NCBI GenBank assembly: GCA_947623755.1
Contig: CANQHB010000003.1
Coordinates: forward strand, 1 to 28,648
Direction of reading: 5' to 3'
Length of the DNA stretch: 28,648 nt
Source: an uncultured Bacilli bacterium
Lineage (GTDB): Bacteria; Bacillota_I; Bacilli_A; RF39; UBA660
Shown: in pieces, positions 26,029 to 28,648 of the stretch
Layout: every line of letters begins with the position of its first letter
Position numbering within the stretch: position 1 is the first letter of the stretch
The notes under the pieces: model-generated
The model's database searches: none
Told to the model about the DNA's origin: nothing
Seen by the model: only the letters and a program-made list of their open reading frames with translations
Program-made: the position numbers and the translations under genes

Positions 26029-26789
26029 ACTATCCTACTCCTTTGCTTTTTTACTATTATCACTGTAACTAATCCCCCTGTTGCTACAACTATAACGGAA
26101 ACTACAATTACCATATTTCTGTGTTTCTTTATAAATTGTGCAAACCCTTTTTCTTCTTTTTTCTGAGTATTAGTGATTTCCTCACCTTTTTCATTTATTT
26201 TTCCAGCTCGGTAATTATCGGTTAACTTTACAAAATCATCAAATGATACTACCGGCACTGATAAAAACTCATGACATAAATAAAACTCTTCAATATCAAC
26301 ACACAAATCTGATTCATTATAACTATTATACATTGGTGTTGTTAAATATAAAGTATATAACCGTCTATTAGGACATCCCGTAGCGCTTGAACTATATACC
26401 ATAAAAGTATAATTATTTATGGATGTCATATCCGTTTGGTCAATAGTAATAACTCCATCTTTCGCATCTGCATAAGTATATGTCTTGGTTTTATTAGTTT
26501 GGGTATCTATTACATTTACATATAGCTCTTCAGTAACATTACTTATGTAAATTCTAAAGAAACTTTCTTTGGCCACATAATTTTCCATTTCTTCTTCTGT
26601 TATTCCATCCGGAAAATTAAAGTCCTCAGTTATTTCAATTTCTCGTTCCAATAGTTCATAACTTACTCTTACATTTGTTGCAAGTGAATTAATCTTATTA
26701 GTCTCTTCTGCGGAGCAGGCCGCATTAACTATTCCTATACTTGCAAAAAACATAAAGCAGGCTAAAACTACGCTTTTAATTTTTTTCAT
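26025..26789 (-). CDS. Tail-anchored extracellular protein, first gene of the Tad-type operon
   Basis: The protein has 254 residues. A signal peptide (MKKIKSVVLACFMFFASIG.., cut near A-C) leads to an extracellular domain with two or three Cys pairs, not recognised. A single membrane helix (about 218-240) and a basic tail (KKQRSRIV) close it, so it faces outward and is held in the membrane. The start is ATG 26789. The longer frame runs through the promoter, and the transcript starts near 26808, so that start is excluded; a leaderless start at 26807 is possible. The stop overlaps the next gene's start (ATGA). It opens the operon. Confidence 0.75.
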   Translation of the reverse strand: MKKIKSVVLACFMFFASIGIVNAACSAEETNKINSLATNVRVSYELLEREIEITEDFNFPDGITEEEMENYVAKESFFRIYISNVTEELYVNVIDTQTNKTKTYTYADAKDGVITIDQTDMTSINNYTFMVYSSSATGCPNRRLYTLYLTTPMYNSYNESDLCVDIEEFYLCHEFLSVPVVSFDDFVKLTDNYRAGKINEKGEEITNTQKKEEKGFAQFIKKHRNMVIVVSVIVVATGGLVTVIIVKKQRSRIV

Positions 26790-26814
26790 AGTATACACCA
26801 ACCTCATAACTAAG

Positions 26815-26843
26815 ATTATAGCATGTAACAAGCATTTTTTCAA
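26815..26843 (-). promoter_or_regulatory. Promoter of the Tad-type operon
   Basis: Minus strand TTGAAA (26838-26843), 17 bases, TATAAT (26815-26820). Near-consensus. It is about 26 bases before the first ATG and just after the terminator of the carrier gene. Confidence 0.8.
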
Positions 26844-26855
26844 GTATTTATGAAC

Positions 26856-26880
26856 GTAAAAAAGAAGCCGAAGCTTCCTT
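26856..26880 (-). terminator. Terminator of the YfcC-type carrier
   Basis: Minus strand AAGGAAGC (26873-26880), TTCG loop, GCTTCTTT (26861-26868), followed by a T run. Eight pairs with one G-T and a stable UUCG loop. It directly follows the stop codon. Confidence 0.9.
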
Positions 26881-28314
26881 TTAGATTAAGGTTAATAAAA
26901 TAAAGATTACAAGTAAGCAAATTAGCATACCTACTAAGAATTTCCAAATATAACTTAACCATTCTTTATATTTAACATTTAATGTTGTAAGTCCAACTCC
27001 TAAAATCACACTTGTTGGCGCAAAGAATTGAACAAAACCATAAGTACTTGTTAATATAACATATATTGGATTAAGATAGTCTACATATTCTACAGCTAAA
27101 TATGAACCTAAGATATAACCAGTATATCCTAAATCTGCATGGAAAATATTAGCTATAAAGGAAGATAAAGTCATAGTTGCTAAATTAAAGCCATCTGTCA
27201 TACTTAAGAACTTATTAATAATTGTAGCAATATATGGTGACATATAAACTATTACCATTACTAAGAAAGCTCCAACCACTACTAAACATGGTAATAACAT
27301 CTTCTTAGCTCCGGCTTTAAAGTTATCAACAAATTCTTCAAAATGCATTCTATAACATAATCCTAAAATTAGGGTAAAGATAAATACTACTGCTGTAAGG
27401 GAGAATAAATCCCAAGTTCCTAACTCTCCAATATTAGCTCCTAATAAATCTTTGATGATATAAAAATCTCCCCCAATTTTTACTTTAAATAAGCTTTCAT
27501 GGAAATTAGTAAACGTATCAATTAAGAAATTATTATTCCAATTAATAAAGGCTAAAATAACAATAATAAATGTTAATAATCCTAAAATAATAATTGGTAA
27601 TTTGTTTTTTCTCTTATCTTCTTCAATTTCTTCTAATGGGAATATTTCTTCTCCTGAAGCATTCTTATCTACAGTATTCATATGATTAATTGTGAAGAAA
27701 TTAAATAATAATAATCCAATTACTAATATTCCTGCTCTAACTAAGATTGTTGCATTAATTAAATCATGAATAGTTTGTTCTCCACTAACTAAATAATTGT
27801 TTAAATAAACAGCTCCTTCAGTACCATATGTAGCTCCCAAAATTCCCACTAATAATGACCCAAATGTTGTTGCAAATATTGTCATTTTATCAAGTTTCAT
27901 CTTATTTAAGATTGAAATAATAAATGGTATAAATAATACTACTGCAAATGTTTGAGTAAGGATACTTGTAAGGCCTGCAATTAATACCGAAAATAACACT
28001 ACTGCTAATTTTTTATTACCACTTAATTTCTTAGCAATGCTTGTAACTAAATTATTATAAGCACTAGTTCTTGTAAGAACTCCATATAATCCCCCAATTG
28101 CTAGTAAGAACATTATTTTATCAATACTAAAATAGATTACGGTATAATAAAATATCCAAGATAAGTCATTAAGTCCAATTCTTGTCATTACTCCTTCTTG
28201 AAAACCTGTTTCTGCTAAGGCTCCATTAGGAATTAACCAAGAAAGAACTAAAGCAATACAAACTAAAACTAAAACTCCTTTAAGAAAACCATATTTTTTT
28301 TCTTTTTTCTTCAT
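26881..28314 (-). CDS. YfcC/DcuC-superfamily membrane carrier
   Basis: The protein has 477 residues, almost all hydrophobic segments, about 12. It belongs to the YfcC-type (C4-dicarboxylate anaerobic carrier superfamily) permeases: VLLAIGGLYGVLTRT-like N-terminal repeat, ILTQTFAVVLFIPFI, and a C-terminal half with AGAKKMLLPCLVVVGAF and FFAPTSVILGVGLTTLNVKYKEW. Members carry dicarboxylates or basic amino acids such as arginine/ornithine; the substrate cannot be read from this sequence. AAAGGAGG precedes the ATG. It has its own promoter and terminator, so it is independent of the Tad-type operon. Confidence 0.88.
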   Translation of the reverse strand: MKKKEKKYGFLKGVLVLVCIALVLSWLIPNGALAETGFQEGVMTRIGLNDLSWIFYYTVIYFSIDKIMFLLAIGGLYGVLTRTSAYNNLVTSIAKKLSGNKKLAVVLFSVLIAGLTSILTQTFAVVLFIPFIISILNKMKLDKMTIFATTFGSLLVGILGATYGTEGAVYLNNYLVSGEQTIHDLINATILVRAGILVIGLLLFNFFTINHMNTVDKNASGEEIFPLEEIEEDKRKNKLPIIILGLLTFIIVILAFINWNNNFLIDTFTNFHESLFKVKIGGDFYIIKDLLGANIGELGTWDLFSLTAVVFIFTLILGLCYRMHFEEFVDNFKAGAKKMLLPCLVVVGAFLVMVIVYMSPYIATIINKFLSMTDGFNLATMTLSSFIANIFHADLGYTGYILGSYLAVEYVDYLNPIYVILTSTYGFVQFFAPTSVILGVGLTTLNVKYKEWLSYIWKFLVGMLICLLVIFILLTLI

Positions 28315-28333
28315 AAATTTCCCTCCTTTCTTG

Positions 28334-28342
28334 ATTATATCA
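28334..28342 (-). promoter_or_regulatory. Extended -10 promoter of the carrier gene
   Basis: Minus strand TGATATAAT (28334-28342): a perfect -10 with the extended TG. No good -35 is seen 17 bases upstream. Confidence 0.6.
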
Positions 28343-28425
28343 CAAAATTTAGTAAATAAAAGAGAAAATTAAATTATTTTTTATGAAAATTAAGTGAAAT
28401 TCTTTTGTATTACCTATTTTAATGC

Positions 28426-28449
28426 AAAAAAGTACAAAAATTGTACTTT
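28426..28449 (-). terminator. Terminator of the right-edge Rpn gene
   Basis: Minus strand AAAGTACAA (28441-28449) pairs with TTGTACTTT (28429-28437), three-base loop, then T run. It begins right after the stop codon at 28450-28452. Confidence 0.85.
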
Positions 28450-28648
28450 CTATATCTCATTTTCTTTTAAATCTTCTATATCTTGTTTCGTTAAACCAGT
28501 AATATCAATGATATCGTTAATTGGCATCTTTTTTTCTAACATGTTTTTAGCAACCTGATTTAAACCCACCGCTATACCATTATATTCCGCTTCATCTAAC
28601 ATTCTTTTTAAACCTGTTCTATCACTTTCTCTATACCAGTTCTCTATG
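28450..28648 (-). CDS. Rpn-family nuclease/transposase-like protein, C-terminal 65 residues
   Basis: The gene enters from the right edge and stops at TAG (28450-28452). The visible tail reads WYRESDRTGLKRMLDEAEYN, then VAKNMLEKKMPINDI and DITGLTKQDIEDL. This is the usual end of Rpn (PD-(D/E)XK, recombination-promoting nuclease/putative transposase) proteins: a short linker, an AKNML.. helix and a final small helical hook (I..ITGL..EI..L). The nuclease core is outside the window. The typical EG-rich linker is shorter and degraded here. The left edge of the window appears to open another gene of the same family. Confidence 0.75.
   Translation of the reverse strand, partial: IENWYRESDRTGLKRMLDEAEYNGIAVGLNQVAKNMLEKKMPINDIIDITGLTKQDIEDLKENEI

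Noticed and set aside
26790..26843. Longer start for the first Tad-operon protein
   Set aside because: The extension is over the TTGAAA-TATAAT promoter and would lie ahead of the transcript start.
1..28648. Mycoplasma genetic code (TGA as Trp)
   Set aside because: TGG encodes all visible Trp residues and TGA is used as a true stop in the operon, with domains ending as expected.

Overview
The window comes from a very AT-rich, low-GC Gram-positive-type bacterium. Genes are compact, Shine-Dalgarno sites strong, and the code is standard: TGA is used as a stop, for example in the ATGA overlap at 26025-26028. A spore-germination protease (gpr) next to rpsT, a bacillar AddAB pair, a secretin-less Tad-type operon and proteins resembling those of uncultured gut Bacilli point to a Bacilli or Erysipelotrichia-like gut lineage. 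This placement is an inference; no marker gene here fixes it.

Layout. (1) 1-45 holds the first codons of a probable Rpn-family nuclease gene, preceded by two Spo0A-box-like sites. (2) 263-2774 is a divergent pair: a signal-anchored surface protein ending in a DUF6273-like region, and a regulator made of two XRE helix-turn-helix domains. Their promoters share one TGTACA palindrome. (3) 2781-7366 is the gpr/rpsT neighbourhood, with a 1119-residue protein of seven ~75-residue repeats, which I do not recognise, lying between the two genes. (4) 7420-8388 is a secreted transglutaminase-like protein. (5) 8400-16340 on the minus strand runs addB-addA-lemA-DUF2207 (DNA end processing followed by a membrane protein pair). 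(6) 16475-16550 is tRNA-Asn. (7) 16645-26789 is a Tad/type II secretion-like operon with a consensus promoter and terminator. It encodes a membrane-anchored protein, a 1263-residue Cys-rich secreted protein, a pilin-like/VanX-like fusion, CpaB, TadA, TadB and TadC. It ends with a small two-helix membrane protein that has its own near-consensus promoter. (8) 26881-28314 is a YfcC-type carrier, followed by the 3' end of an Rpn-family nuclease gene (28450-28648).

How the parts fit. The Tad-type operon is the most interesting unit. TadA would power an inner-membrane platform (TadB/TadC), with CpaB as a periplasm-side or wall-side factor. The fusion protein has a complete VanX active-site set and could trim peptidoglycan precursors or open the wall at the assembly site. 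The large Cys-rich protein and the tail-anchored protein are likely surface parts or cargo. No Flp prepilin, TadZ or prepilin peptidase is visible. The strongly expressed small membrane protein is a candidate for the structural subunit. No intergenic stretch exceeds 300 bases; the longest (46-262) holds only a terminator and the Spo0A-like boxes.
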